NCBI GenBank assembly: GCA_050186725.1
Contig: JBFWYG010000001.1
Span: forward strand, 1-64,000
Reading direction: 5' to 3'
Length of the DNA: 64,000 nt
DNA from: JADJYF01 sp050186725
Lineage (GTDB): Bacteria; Pseudomonadota; Gammaproteobacteria; Ga0077536
In this document: positions 8,711 through 19,471 of the stretch, piece by piece
How positions within the stretch are numbered: the stretch's first letter is position 1
How the letters are laid out: each line of letters starts with the position of its first letter
Program-made: the position numbers and the translations under genes
The notes under the pieces: model-generated
Told to the model about the DNA's origin: nothing
Seen by the model: the letters and a program-made list of their open reading frames with translations, nothing else
The model's database searches: none

Positions 8711-9493
8711 ATGGGAATTCTGCAAGGCAAGCGCGCGCTCATCGTCGGCGTGGCGAGCAACAAGTCCATCGCCTGGGGCATTGCCAAGGCCATGCATCGC
8801 GAGGGCGCGGAACTGGCGTTCACCTATCAGAACGAGCGCCTGCAGTCGCGCGTGGAAGACTTCGCCGCGGAACTCGGCTCTGAGATCACCCTGCCCTGCG
8901 ACGTGGGCAGCGACCAGGAAATCCAGGCCGTGTTCGAAGGCTTGGACGACTACTGGGATCATCTCGACATCCTGGTCCACTCGGTCGCCTTCGCGCCGCG
9001 CGAGGAACTGCAGGACGGCTATCTCGACAGCGTGACGCGCGAAGGCTTTCGCATCGCGCATGAGATCAGTTCCTACAGCTTCGCGGCGCTCGGCAACGCT
9101 GCGCGTCCGCTGATGAAGGGGCGCAACGGCGCGATGCTCACGCTGTCCTACCTGGGCGCGGTGCGCACGATGCCGAGCTACAACGTGATGGGCCTGGCCA
9201 AGGCGAGCCTCGAGGCCAACGTACGCTACATGGCGGAGAGCCTGGGTCCGGAAGGCACGCGGGTGAACGGCATCTCCGCGGGGCCGATCCGCACCCTGGC
9301 GGCGTCCGGCATCAAGGATATGCGCAAGTTCCTCACCTACGTTGAGAACACTGCCCCTCTGCGGCGCAACGTGACCATCGACGAAGTGGGCAATGCCGCG
9401 GCGTTCCTCTGCTCGGATCTGGCATCGGCCATCACCGGCGAGATCACCTACGTGGACTGCGGCTTCAACATCATGGGTATGGCGAACGTCTGA
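8711..9493 (+). CDS. fabI: Enoyl-[acyl-carrier-protein] reductase (NADH), FabI
   Basis: FabI carries out the last step of each fatty-acid elongation cycle, reducing enoyl-ACP with NADH in the cytoplasm. The 260-residue protein begins at MGILQGKRALIVGVASN, with the FabI-type nucleotide loop GVASNKSIAWGIA in place of the usual SDR GxxxGxG. Catalytic residues align with E. coli: Tyr147, Tyr157 and Lys164 (E. coli 146, 156, 163), in the context SYNVMGLAKASLE. The ATG at 8711 follows AAGGTGG at a suitable distance; longer in-frame readings lack a ribosome site. It stands alone, divergent from the peptide transporter and convergent with ppiD. It belongs to the triclosan-target family. Confidence 0.97.
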   Translation: MGILQGKRALIVGVASNKSIAWGIAKAMHREGAELAFTYQNERLQSRVEDFAAELGSEITLPCDVGSDQEIQAVFEGLDDYWDHLDILVHSVAFAPREELQDGYLDSVTREGFRIAHEISSYSFAALGNAARPLMKGRNGAMLTLSYLGAVRTMPSYNVMGLAKASLEANVRYMAESLGPEGTRVNGISAGPIRTLAASGIKDMRKFLTYVENTAPLRRNVTIDEVGNAAAFLCSDLASAITGEITYVDCGFNIMGMANV

Positions 9494-9517
9494 TCGTTCG
9501 CCACGCCCAGGTCAGGT

Positions 9518-11425
9518 TCACAGATTCTTCGACAGGACCTCGACGTCGCCGGCGGCGCGGACCGCGGCGACGAAGTCGGACCAGGCTGCCGCCATACGCG
9601 CCTGCACCAGGTCGCGCATCACCGCTGAACTGTCCTCGCGCGCGACGTCACCGTCGGCCGGCACGGCCACGTTGGCGACGCGGACCACCGCGTAGTCGGT
9701 GTTGCCAATCGGAATCCCGGTGTAAGCGGGTTGGCCGGCCGGCACCTCGAGGCTGAACGCCGCGCGCAGCACGGCGCGATTGATCTTGCCGGTCTCGCGC
9801 GTGGCGCCGGGCTCGTTCTCCCAGCCGAAGCCGTGCCCCTTGACCAGATCGGTCACCGTCTCACCTGCCTTGAGCTTCTCGATCAGCTGCTGACCGAGCG
9901 CGGCGGTCAGCTCGCGCCGACGCGCGTCGCGCACCGCGGCCTCGACCTTGGGCTTGACTTCCGCCAGTGGCGGAATCGTCGCGGGCTGGTGCTCGAGCAC
10001 GCGCGCGGCCACCAGGCGACTGTCCGGCAATTCTATCGGTTCGCTGTTCATGCCCTCGCTCAACACCTCGTGACTGAAGACCGCGGTGCTGACCTTGTCG
10101 GTGAACTTCAGAGCCAGCTCGTCGGCCGTGAGCCCCTCGGTCTTGGCTGTCGCGAGATTGAGGGCCTCCGCCGCCACCGACAGGCTGTCCGGATGTTCGT
10201 AAACCAGGTTGGAAAACTGCTCGGCCTGCTCGAGGTAGAGCTTCTGGCCTTCGGCCGCGCGATAGGCGACCTCGACCGCGGCCTTCTGCGCTTCGAACGG
10301 CTGCAGACCACCGGCCTTGATCTCCTTGCAGCGGATGATGTGGAAGCCGAACTGCGAGCGTACCGGCTCGCTGATTTCACCCACCTTGAGCTTGAATGCG
10401 GCCTCTTCGAACTCGGGGGCCATCGCGCCGCGCGCGAAGAAGCCGGTGGCGCCGCCTTCCTCCTTGGAACCCACGTCGTCGGACAGCTCGCGCGCGAGCT
10501 TCTCGAAGTCCTCACCCGCTCGCGCGCGCGCCAGGGCGTCCTTGACGCGCGCTTCGGCTGCCGCGACGGCCTTGTCGTCGGCGCTCTGCGATACCTGCAC
10601 CAGGATGTGGTTGACGTTGCGCTCTTCGGCGATGGTGAACTGCGCGGGGTTGGCGTCGTAGTAGGCCTTCAGCTTGCCGTCGTCCACCGAGACCTTCGCT
10701 GCGAGGGCCGCGGCCGACAGCTCGAGGTACTCGACGCTGGCGCGTGCCTGCGTCCGGTAGTCTTCCTTGTGCGCTTCGTACCACTTGGCAATGTCGTCGT
10801 CGCTCACCGCGACCTGGGCATCGACCTCGGCGGCGGGAATCACCGCGTAGCCGATGTCGCGCTGCTGCTTGCGCAGCGCCGCGATACGCTGGGCTTCTTC
10901 CCGGGTGACGAACTCGGACGCGGCCACGCCGTTGCGCAGCTGCGACTTGGCGATGTCGGCGCGCATCTGCTGTTCGAAGCCGGCCTGCGAGTAACCGAGC
11001 GCGGTCACGCGCTGGTCATAGAGCGCGCGCGAGAACTCGCCCTTGTCGTCGTGGAACGCCGCGATCTCGCGAATCTGTCGCGCGACCAGGGCATCGGGCA
11101 CGCGCAGGCGCGCGTCGTCCACCAGTTGGCCAAGCACCTTGTCGTTGATGATCTCGTCGAGCGCCTTCTGCTTGATCTCGGGCTTGTCCCACTCGGCGGG
11201 ATTGAAGTTGTCGCCAAGCATGTTCTCCGCCTGGCGGCGGAAGCGCTGCAGTTCGCGCTGGAATTCCTCGAGGGGAATGTCGTCACCGTCGACCTTGGCC
11301 ACGATCACGCGGCGCGCGGCGTTGATGTAGCTCTCCACGCCCCACAGGATGAAGGTGAGCGAGATCAGGCCGATGATGACCGCGACGATCAGCCCTTGAG
11401 TTCGATCACGGATGGTTTGCAGCAT
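9518..11425 (-). CDS. ppiD: Periplasmic folding chaperone / peptidyl-prolyl isomerase PpiD
   Basis: A 635-residue protein, close to the usual ~620 for PpiD, which is anchored to the inner membrane near SecYEG and helps newly exported proteins fold. A short cytoplasmic start (MLQTIRDRTQG) leads into one membrane helix (LIVAVIIGLISLTFILWGV), then a SurA-like chaperone region rich in charged helices, and a parvulin rotamase domain around residues 265-365 (cues: VNHILVQVS, AREDFEKLARELSDD-type segment, FGFHIIRCKEI). A second helical region follows to the C-terminus. The gene lies after the hup-tRNA block on the same strand, beyond a terminator hairpin, so it probably has its own promoter in 11426-11484. 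Confidence 0.94.
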   Translation of the reverse strand: MLQTIRDRTQGLIVAVIIGLISLTFILWGVESYINAARRVIVAKVDGDDIPLEEFQRELQRFRRQAENMLGDNFNPAEWDKPEIKQKALDEIINDKVLGQLVDDARLRVPDALVARQIREIAAFHDDKGEFSRALYDQRVTALGYSQAGFEQQMRADIAKSQLRNGVAASEFVTREEAQRIAALRKQQRDIGYAVIPAAEVDAQVAVSDDDIAKWYEAHKEDYRTQARASVEYLELSAAALAAKVSVDDGKLKAYYDANPAQFTIAEERNVNHILVQVSQSADDKAVAAAEARVKDALARARAGEDFEKLARELSDDVGSKEEGGATGFFARGAMAPEFEEAAFKLKVGEISEPVRSQFGFHIIRCKEIKAGGLQPFEAQKAAVEVAYRAAEGQKLYLEQAEQFSNLVYEHPDSLSVAAEALNLATAKTEGLTADELALKFTDKVSTAVFSHEVLSEGMNSEPIELPDSRLVAARVLEHQPATIPPLAEVKPKVEAAVRDARRRELTAALGQQLIEKLKAGETVTDLVKGHGFGWENEPGATRETGKINRAVLRAAFSLEVPAGQPAYTGIPIGNTDYAVVRVANVAVPADGDVAREDSSAVMRDLVQARMAAAWSDFVAAVRAAGDVEVLSKNL

Positions 11426-11484
11426 GGAGAAGAATCCTCTGCTCTAGCGCGCGCAGCGTGGACTTTTTTGCGTCCCAAAAGCAG

Positions 11485-11508
11485 CGGGCGCACCCTTGGG
11501 TGCGCCCG
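11485..11508 (-). terminator. Hairpin terminator after the tRNA pair
   Basis: Perfect 11-bp stem CGGGCGCACCC / GGGTGCGCCCG with a 2-nt loop. On the minus strand it is followed by GCTGCTTTTGGG. It lies just downstream of tRNA-Asp and upstream of ppiD, so it probably ends the hup-tRNA transcript. Confidence 0.6.
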
Positions 11509-11528
11509 GCTTTACGATCCATCGAATT

Positions 11529-11605
11529 TGGCGGAGTGGACGGGACTCGAACCCGCGACCCCCGGCGTGACAGGCCGGTATTCTAACCAACTGAACTACC
11601 ACTCC
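11529..11605 (-). tRNA. tRNA-Asp (anticodon GTC)
   Basis: 77 nt with encoded CCA. On the minus strand it begins GGAGTGGTAGTTCAGTTGG, with anticodon loop CTGTCAC (GTC), T-arm GGTTCGAGTCC and an acceptor stem closing with CCACTCC. It follows tRNA-Val on the same strand. Confidence 0.97.
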
Positions 11606-11618
11606 GATGGTTTTGCGC

Positions 11619-11694
11619 TGGTAGGTGCTGAGGGGATCGAACCCACGACCTTCGCCTTGTAAGGGCGACGCTCTCCCAGCTGAGCTAAGCACCC
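11619..11694 (-). tRNA. tRNA-Val (anticodon TAC)
   Basis: 76 nt with encoded CCA. It begins GGGTGCTTAGCTCAGCTGGG, has anticodon loop CTTACAA (TAC), T-arm GGTTCGATCCC and ends CAGCACCTACCA. It lies 23 nt after the HU stop codon, so it is probably cotranscribed with hup. Confidence 0.97.
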
Positions 11695-11717
11695 AGTTCC
11701 GTATTCTGGGAAGGGCG

Positions 11718-11990
11718 CTAGTTTACGGCATCCTTGAGGGCTTTTCCAGGTTTGAAGCCAGGAACTTTGGCTGCCTTGATGTCGATCGCCTCGCCGGTCT
11801 GCGGGTTGCGGCCCACGCGCGCAGCGCGACCGCGAACCGTGAACGTACCGAAGCCCACGAGGTTCACCTGCTCGTCTTTCTTGAGAGCGGCGGTGATGTT
11901 GTCGAACACCGCATCGACCGCGCGCGTGGCGGACGCCTTGGAGATATCCGCGGCGGTGGCCACGGCGTCTATGAGTTCCGCTTTGTTCAT
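11718..11990 (-). CDS. hupB: DNA-binding protein HU (beta-type)
   Basis: A 90-residue nucleoid protein, the standard HU length. It starts MNKAELIDAVATAADISK and contains the HU/IHF signature VNLVGFGTFTVRGRAARVG, ending in the flexible DNA-binding arm (GRNPQTGEAIDIKA) and a C-terminal helix (VPGFKPGKALKDAVN). It works as a dimer that bends and compacts DNA. It lies between lon and the tRNA pair, as hupB does in many gammaproteobacteria. A good promoter sits about 110 nt upstream (12099-12128). The leader contains a strong palindrome at 12072-12093 (CCCCGCGCGA / TCGCGCGGGG) with no T-run, right at the predicted transcript start. Confidence 0.97.
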   Translation of the reverse strand: MNKAELIDAVATAADISKASATRAVDAVFDNITAALKKDEQVNLVGFGTFTVRGRAARVGRNPQTGEAIDIKAAKVPGFKPGKALKDAVN

Positions 11991-12098
11991 CGCGCGTCCC
12001 CTCGTGCCTGCGTGTAGATGATCATCGGCTGCGGCTTGTTCGGCGGCGCGCTGATGCTTGTTGTTCGTGAGCCCCGCGCGATGTCGCGCGGGGGCGCC

Positions 12099-12128
12099 GT
12101 TATATCAACCGGCCGAGAGAACCGTCAA
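12099..12128 (-). promoter_or_regulatory. Probable sigma-70 promoter of hup (and the tRNA pair)
   Basis: On the minus strand TTGACG (12123-12128) and TATAAC (12099-12104) are separated by 18 nt; both hexamers are five of six to consensus. It lies in the lon-hup intergenic region. The predicted start falls near 12092, at the edge of a GC-rich palindrome. Confidence 0.55.
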
Positions 12129-12168
12129 GCGAGCCGGTACGAAGTTGACCCGGCTCGTGACGACGTTC

Positions 12169-14574
<2,406 letters not shown>

Positions 14575-14755
14575 GTCTCAGTAACTCCTGCAAATGCCAC
14601 ACACGGCATATACGCCGGTGGGTGGCAGGATCGATGATAAATCTGTGCAGAAAGGGGGCCGGATGGTCCCCATGGGCGAGGGCTGAGAAGAATCGCGGGC
14701 AGCCAGCGCGACCGTGTGTCGCGCCCGGTGAGCAGAGCCGGCAAGGGGGCCAGAC

Positions 14756-16033
14756 TTAATCTGGCGCCGCCTTGGAGATTTCCGCGCTTTCGTAGATGAC
14801 AAGAGGTTTCGACTCGCCCTTGATCGCGCCCTCGTCCACCACCACCTTGGTGGCGTTCTTGAGCGACGGAAGTTCATACATGGTGTCGAGCAGGCTTTGT
14901 TCAAGGATCGAGCGCAGTCCGCGCGCGCCGGTCTTGCGCTCGACCGCCCGCTGCGCCACGGCGCGCAGGGCATCCTCGCGGAATTCCAACGTGCAGGACT
15001 CCATCTCGAACAGCTTGCCGTACTGCTTGGTGAGCGCATTCTTGGGCTCGACCAGGATCTGGATGAGTTGTTCCTCGTCGAGCTCATCGAGCACCGCCAG
15101 CACCGGCAGACGGCCGACGAATTCGGGGATCAGACCGTACTTGATCAGATCCTCGGGCTCGACCGAGTGCAGCAGCTCGCTGGAAGTCTTCTTGTCCGCC
15201 TTGCTCTTGACCTCGGCGGAGAAGCCGATGCCGCCCTTCTCGGAGCGGTCGCGGATGATCTTGTCGAGCCCCGCGAAAGCGCCGCCGCAGATGAACAGGA
15301 TGTTCGACGTGTCGACCTGCAGAAACTCCTGCTGCGGATGCTTGCGCCCACCCTGCGGCGGCACCGAGGCCACCGTGCCTTCGATGAGCTTGAGCAGCGC
15401 CTGCTGCACGCCTTCGCCCGACACGTCGCGCGTGATGGACGGGTTGTCGGATTTGCGCGAGATCTTGTCGATCTCATCGATGTAGACGATGCCGGTCTGC
15501 GCCTTCTCGACGTCGTAGTCGCACTTCTGCAGCAGCTTCTGGATGATGTTCTCCACATCCTCGCCGACGTAGCCCGCCTCGGTGAGAGTGGTGGCGTCCG
15601 CGATGGTGAAGGGCACGTTCAGAAGTCGCGCGAGGGTCTCGGCCAGCAGGGTCTTGCCACTACCGGTCGGCCCGACCAGGAGCACGTTGCTCTTGGCCAG
15701 TTCTACGTCATTCTGCTTGACCCGTGTCTCCAGCCGCTTGTAGTGGTTGTACACCGCGACCGCGAGAATCTTCTTCGCGTGCTGCTGGCCGATGACGTAC
15801 TCGTCGAGGATGTTCTTGATCTCGCGCGGGATCGGCAGCTTGCTGCCATGCCCGCCCGGGCTCTTCTCCTGGATCTCCTCACGGATGATGTCGTTGCACA
15901 GCTCCACGCACTCATCGCAGATGAACACCGACGGACCAGCGATCAGCTTGCGGACTTCGTGCTGGCTCTTGCCGCAGAACGAACAGTACAGCAGCCGATC
16001 GCCATCACCCTTGGAGTTCTTGCCATCGCTCAT
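14756..16033 (-). CDS. clpX: ATP-dependent Clp protease ATP-binding subunit ClpX
   Basis: A 425-residue AAA+ unfoldase that feeds tagged substrates to ClpP. The N-terminal zinc-binding domain has four cysteines at residues 17, 20, 39 and 42 (CSFC and CDEC). Walker A GPTGSGKT is at 121-128 and Walker B is in GIVYIDEIDKI. The IGF-type ClpP-docking loop is represented by GGIGFSAEV. The gene follows clpP by 34 nt, so the two are almost certainly cotranscribed. Confidence 0.98.
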   Translation of the reverse strand: MSDGKNSKGDGDRLLYCSFCGKSQHEVRKLIAGPSVFICDECVELCNDIIREEIQEKSPGGHGSKLPIPREIKNILDEYVIGQQHAKKILAVAVYNHYKRLETRVKQNDVELAKSNVLLVGPTGSGKTLLAETLARLLNVPFTIADATTLTEAGYVGEDVENIIQKLLQKCDYDVEKAQTGIVYIDEIDKISRKSDNPSITRDVSGEGVQQALLKLIEGTVASVPPQGGRKHPQQEFLQVDTSNILFICGGAFAGLDKIIRDRSEKGGIGFSAEVKSKADKKTSSELLHSVEPEDLIKYGLIPEFVGRLPVLAVLDELDEEQLIQILVEPKNALTKQYGKLFEMESCTLEFREDALRAVAQRAVERKTGARGLRSILEQSLLDTMYELPSLKNATKVVVDEGAIKGESKPLVIYESAEISKAAPD

Positions 16034-16067
16034 TCAGGTAAACCTCGAAGAAGAAGGCTCGCGCAGA

Positions 16068-16727
16068 TCACCGGTCGCTGCCGGTCAGGGACTCGCGCTT
16101 GCTCAGCACGGCATCAATGATGCCATAAGTCGCCGCCTCGTCAGCGCTCATGAAACGATCGCGGTCGGTGTCGGCGGCGATCTTCTCCAGCGGCTGGCCG
16201 GTGTGGAAGGCCAGGATATCGTTCAGGCGATCCCGCGCCTTGAGGATTTCGCGCGCGTGGATGTCGAAATCCGACGCCTGCCCCTGAAAACCGCCGAGCG
16301 GCTGATGGATCATGACCCGCGAATGGGGCAGGCAGTAACGCTTCTTGGCGGCGCCGCCGGCCAGCAACAGGGCGCCCATGCTGGCCGCCTGCCCGATGCA
16401 CATGGTGCTGACGTCGGGCTTGATGAACTGCATGGTGTCGTAGATCGCCAGACCTGCCGACACCGAGCCACCCGGCGAATTGATGTAGAAGTGGATGTCC
16501 TTGTCGGGGTTCTCCGACTCCAGGAACAGGAGCTGGGCCACGATGACGTTCGCCACGTAGTCCTCGACCGGCCCCACCAGGAAGATCACCCGCTCCTTGA
16601 GCAGCCGCGAGTAGATGTCGTACGCGCGTTCACCGCGCGCCGACTGCTCGACCACCATCGGCACCAGATTCAGCGCCCGCGGTGCCTGGTAGCCCATGCG
16701 AAAATCGGAATGTTCCATCGACATCAA
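16068..16727 (-). CDS. clpP: ATP-dependent Clp protease proteolytic subunit ClpP
   Basis: A 219-residue serine peptidase that forms the tetradecameric chamber of ClpXP. The catalytic triad is Ser116 (in GQAASMGALL), His141 (SRVMIHQPLGG) and Asp190, with the same 25- and 49-residue spacings as in E. coli ClpP. The N-terminus carries a short propeptide-like stretch (MMSMEHSDF) before the conserved LVPMVVEQSARGERAYDIY. It starts 9 nt after the trigger factor stop, so tig, clpP and clpX form one transcription unit. Confidence 0.98.
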   Translation of the reverse strand: MMSMEHSDFRMGYQAPRALNLVPMVVEQSARGERAYDIYSRLLKERVIFLVGPVEDYVANVIVAQLLFLESENPDKDIHFYINSPGGSVSAGLAIYDTMQFIKPDVSTMCIGQAASMGALLLAGGAAKKRYCLPHSRVMIHQPLGGFQGQASDFDIHAREILKARDRLNDILAFHTGQPLEKIAADTDRDRFMSADEAATYGIIDAVLSKRESLTGSDR

Positions 16728-16736
16728 TTACTTGCC

Positions 16737-18059
16737 TCAAGTACTGTCGCCAGTCTGCACCGGATTCATCAAAGCGTCAAACGAGACCGCCTGCTCACTC
16801 ACCTGGGCGCGCGAGGCAATCCAGTTGACCGCTTCGTCCTCCAGGCACATGCCTTCGATCTGTTGCAGTTGCTGCGGATTTTCGTAGTACCACTTGACCA
16901 CGGCCGCCGGATCTTCGTAGCTCGAGGCCATGCCCTCGATGGTCTGGCGCACCTTGGCCGGGTCGGCGCGCAGTTCGGCCCGTTTGACGATCTCGGCCAT
17001 GATGAGTCCGAGCTTGACCCGCTTCTGCGCCTGGGTCTGCACGGAGTTCTCAAATTCGGCCATCGCGTTCTGCGGGTTCAGGCCACGCATGGCCATTTCC
17101 CGCCCGACCTGCTGCCGCAGGCGCTGGGACTCGGCGCGCACCAGGGTGCTCGGCACTTCGAAGTCGTTGGCCTCGGCGACCTTGTCCAGCACTTCGGAGG
17201 TGAACTGGTTGCGCAGCGCCCGCTCGCGCTCCTTCTCCATGTTCTGGCGCACTTCTGCGCGAAAGGCCTCGACCCCGCCCTCCTTGACGCCGAACTTCTC
17301 GATGAAGGCATCGTTGATCTCCGGCAGCACCGCCTCGGACACCTTGTTGACGGTGATCTCGAAACGCACCGGCTTGCCCGCCAGGTGGGCGGCGCGGTAC
17401 TGCTCGGGGAAGCGCAGGTCCAAGGTGGCCTTGTCGCCGGCCGACTTGCCGATGAGCCCCGCCTCGAAACCTTCGATCATCGAGCCGCTGCCGAGCTGGA
17501 CGTTGAAGCCCTCACCCTTGCCGCCCTCGAAGACCTCGCCGTCGATGCTGCCGACGAAATCGATGTTCAGCTGGTCGCCGTCGGCCGCCGCGCGCTCCAC
17601 CGCCAGCCATTCCTTGTGCTGTTCGCGGAGGCGGGCAATCATCGCGTCGATGTCGGCGTCGCCGATATCGCAGCTGCGGCGGGTAAGCGCGAGCGCTTCG
17701 ACCGGCTTGAGTTCGATTTCCGGGAACACCTCGAACACCGCCGTGTAGCGCAGACCTGCGCCGACCGAGGTGTCCACCGAGTCGATGTTGGGCTGACCCG
17801 CGGGGCGCAGATCCTGCTTGTTCATCGCCTCGCCGAAGCTCGACTGCAGGAGTTCGCCCACCACTTCGTCACGCACCCGCGTGCCAAACTGCTGGCGCAC
17901 CACCTTGAGCGGCGCCTTGCCCTGCCGAAAACCCGGAATGCGGGCCGTGCGGGACAGCTTCTCCAGTCGCGTCTGGACTTCGTTCGCGATCCGGTCCTCG
18001 GGAATCTCGACCGTCATGCGACGCTCGAGGGTGCTCGAATTTTCTACCGATATGTGCAT
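16737..18059 (-). CDS. tig: Trigger factor (ribosome-bound chaperone and PPIase)
   Basis: A 440-residue chaperone that binds the ribosome exit tunnel and shields nascent chains. The ATG at 18059 (MHISVENSSTLERRMTVEIP) gives the usual length; upstream in-frame codons run through the tRNA-Leu gene and are rejected. The ribosome-binding signature appears as PGFRQGKAPLKVV, the FKBP-like PPIase domain covers about residues 155-240 (DFVGSIDGEVFEGGKGEG), and a long helical C-terminal domain follows. It heads the tig-clpP-clpX unit; tRNA-Leu lies 80 nt upstream on the same strand. Confidence 0.97.
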   Translation of the reverse strand: MHISVENSSTLERRMTVEIPEDRIANEVQTRLEKLSRTARIPGFRQGKAPLKVVRQQFGTRVRDEVVGELLQSSFGEAMNKQDLRPAGQPNIDSVDTSVGAGLRYTAVFEVFPEIELKPVEALALTRRSCDIGDADIDAMIARLREQHKEWLAVERAAADGDQLNIDFVGSIDGEVFEGGKGEGFNVQLGSGSMIEGFEAGLIGKSAGDKATLDLRFPEQYRAAHLAGKPVRFEITVNKVSEAVLPEINDAFIEKFGVKEGGVEAFRAEVRQNMEKERERALRNQFTSEVLDKVAEANDFEVPSTLVRAESQRLRQQVGREMAMRGLNPQNAMAEFENSVQTQAQKRVKLGLIMAEIVKRAELRADPAKVRQTIEGMASSYEDPAAVVKWYYENPQQLQQIEGMCLEDEAVNWIASRAQVSEQAVSFDALMNPVQTGDST

Positions 18060-18139
18060 TTGAAGCGGATTGCCGATAAGCGTGCCGATACCGTGGCCGG
18101 AGGGGGCGCGCCGGCGAGGTCGGACCTGGTGTTGTAAAT

Positions 18140-18224
18140 TGGTGCGAAAGGAGAGGCTCGAACTCTCACGGGTTGCCCCACTGGTACCTAAAACCAGCGC
18201 GTCTACCGATTCCGCCACTTTCGC
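18140..18224 (-). tRNA. tRNA-Leu (anticodon TAG)
   Basis: 85 nt with encoded CCA and a long variable arm, as expected for class II tRNA-Leu. It begins GCGAAAGTGGCGGAATCGG, has anticodon loop TTTAGGT (TAG), T-arm AGTTCGAGCCT and ends CTTTCGCACCA. Confidence 0.97.
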
Positions 18225-18355
18225 CCGGTTTGCTTCGCATGGAACGCTTCGACGGACGCGACGAGAAGGACTGCTGGCGGCCGGCGCCGAGACGATGCCG
18301 TACCGCAGGCCACGCAGACCCGGCCGGGCGCGGCGGCGATCGCTGTGCGGCCGGT

Positions 18356-18361
18356 ATTATA
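18356..18361 (-). promoter_or_regulatory. Possible -10 element for the tRNA-Leu/tig transcript
   Basis: A perfect TATAAT on the minus strand about 130 nt upstream of tRNA-Leu, in a GC-rich context. No good -35 hexamer is at the right distance, so this rests on the -10 alone. The rest of 18225-18478 shows nothing else I can name. Confidence 0.3.
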
Positions 18362-18478
18362 GGAGCAGGCATGGCGACTTGATAGCCCTGGCCGAGGCCC
18401 TGCGCCGACGCTCGCTGCTATACTGCCGATGCCTGCGCTCGAGGTCGAAACACTTTAGGTTTTAGGGAGATAGCTTCG

Positions 18479-18967
18479 ATGCGAAAACTCATCGCCGGAA
18501 CCCTGCTGGCGCTGTCGCTGGCCGCGGCACCGGTCTTCGCCGCGATCACCGTCAGCGAGTGCGTGGACGCCGAGGGACGCTCGTCGTTCAGCGACCGCTG
18601 CCCCGCCGGCACGACCAAGAAGGCCGACCGCACTATTCGAGGCGTGTCGGTCAACAAGCCGAAGACCGTGGCCGACATCGCGGCCGACAACCCGGTGCTG
18701 CTCTACACCGTGCCCAATTGCGACGCTTGCGACCTGGTACGCGCGGCACTGAGCAGCCGCGGGGTGCCGGTGACGGAAAAGAACGTCCAGGACAACGCCG
18801 CCAACCAGGACGAACTCAAGACCCGTACCGGCAACATGACGGTGCCGACCATGACCGTCGGCACCGCCGTGCTCACCGGCTACAACCGCTCGGCCATCGA
18901 CAATGCGCTGAACCAGGCCGGCTACCCGCCGCCGCCGGCCCCTGGCGCGCCGACCGCGGCCCGCTAG
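18479..18967 (+). CDS. Exported DUF4124-glutaredoxin-like protein
   Basis: A 162-residue protein with a signal peptide (MRKLIAGTLLALSLAAAPVFA, cleavage after VFA). A DUF4124-like segment follows (SECVDAEGRSSFSDRCPAGT), then a glutaredoxin fold from about residue 75: LLYTVPNCDACDLVRAALSS with a CxxC redox centre CDAC, and the cis-proline region MTVPTMTVG. It probably acts on thiols in the periplasm; its partner is unknown. The proline- and alanine-rich tail (PPPPAPGAPTAAR) looks disordered. The ATG at 18479 is the only start that keeps the signal. The next gene begins 4 nt after its stop, so they are probably an operon. Confidence 0.8.
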   Translation: MRKLIAGTLLALSLAAAPVFAAITVSECVDAEGRSSFSDRCPAGTTKKADRTIRGVSVNKPKTVADIAADNPVLLYTVPNCDACDLVRAALSSRGVPVTEKNVQDNAANQDELKTRTGNMTVPTMTVGTAVLTGYNRSAIDNALNQAGYPPPPAPGAPTAAR

Positions 18968-18971
18968 ACCG

Positions 18972-19406
18972 ATGTTCGAGACCTCCGAGGCCGCCGAGGC
19001 CGCCTTCTATGCGGCCTTCGCGCGCGGACGTCTCGACGAGATGATGCAGGTGTGGGCGCCCGCCGCGGACATCGTCTGCATTCACCCCGGCGGTCCGCGC
19101 TTGTGCGGCGTTGACGAGGTGCGCCTGAGTTGGCGACACATCCTCGCCGACAGCACGCCCCGCGCCTTCGATCTGCGTGGTCTGCAGGTGCTGGACGGCG
19201 GCGACCAGCGCATCCATCTGCTGGAAGAGAACATCCGCGTACCGGGCACCACCTTCGCCGCGCCACCGGTGCTGGCGACCAATGTCTACCGGCGCGCCAG
19301 CGAGGGCTGGCGCATGGTGCTCCACCATGCGAGCGTCTCGCCCGCCGCGCTGGTTGCGCCGCGTCCCGCCCCGAGCGGCGCCGCCCCGCCCCGCCGCCTG
19401 CACTGA
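18972..19406 (+). CDS. SnoaL/DUF4440-like (NTF2 fold) protein
   Basis: A 144-residue soluble protein of the nuclear-transport-factor-2 fold. The helical start (EAAEAAFYAAFARGRLDEMMQVW), the segment DIVCIHPGGPRLCGVDEVR and the strand-rich end (VLATNVYRRASEGWRMVLHH) match DUF4440/SnoaL-like proteins, where an Asp-Ile-x-x-x-His-Pro-Gly motif lines the pocket. Whether it is an enzyme or a binding protein cannot be said. It lies 4 nt after the glutaredoxin-like gene. The last ~20 residues (PRPAPSGAAPPRRLH) are low complexity. Confidence 0.7.
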   Translation: MFETSEAAEAAFYAAFARGRLDEMMQVWAPAADIVCIHPGGPRLCGVDEVRLSWRHILADSTPRAFDLRGLQVLDGGDQRIHLLEENIRVPGTTFAAPPVLATNVYRRASEGWRMVLHHASVSPAALVAPRPAPSGAAPPRRLH

Positions 19407-19471
19407 GGACTCAAGTTCGCTCCGTCGCCGGCCGCTGACGCTTCGAGTCTCCTCAACGGACCCCGGAGCAC

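Noticed and set aside
9731..11662. A 643-codon plus-strand frame opposite ppiD that runs into the tRNA genes
   Set aside because: Shadow of ppiD; it reads through two tRNA genes, which a real coding gene would not.
14575..14755. Heat-shock (sigma-32) promoter in front of lon
   Set aside because: No pair resembling CTTGAA and CCCCAT at 13-15 nt was found by eye on the minus strand.
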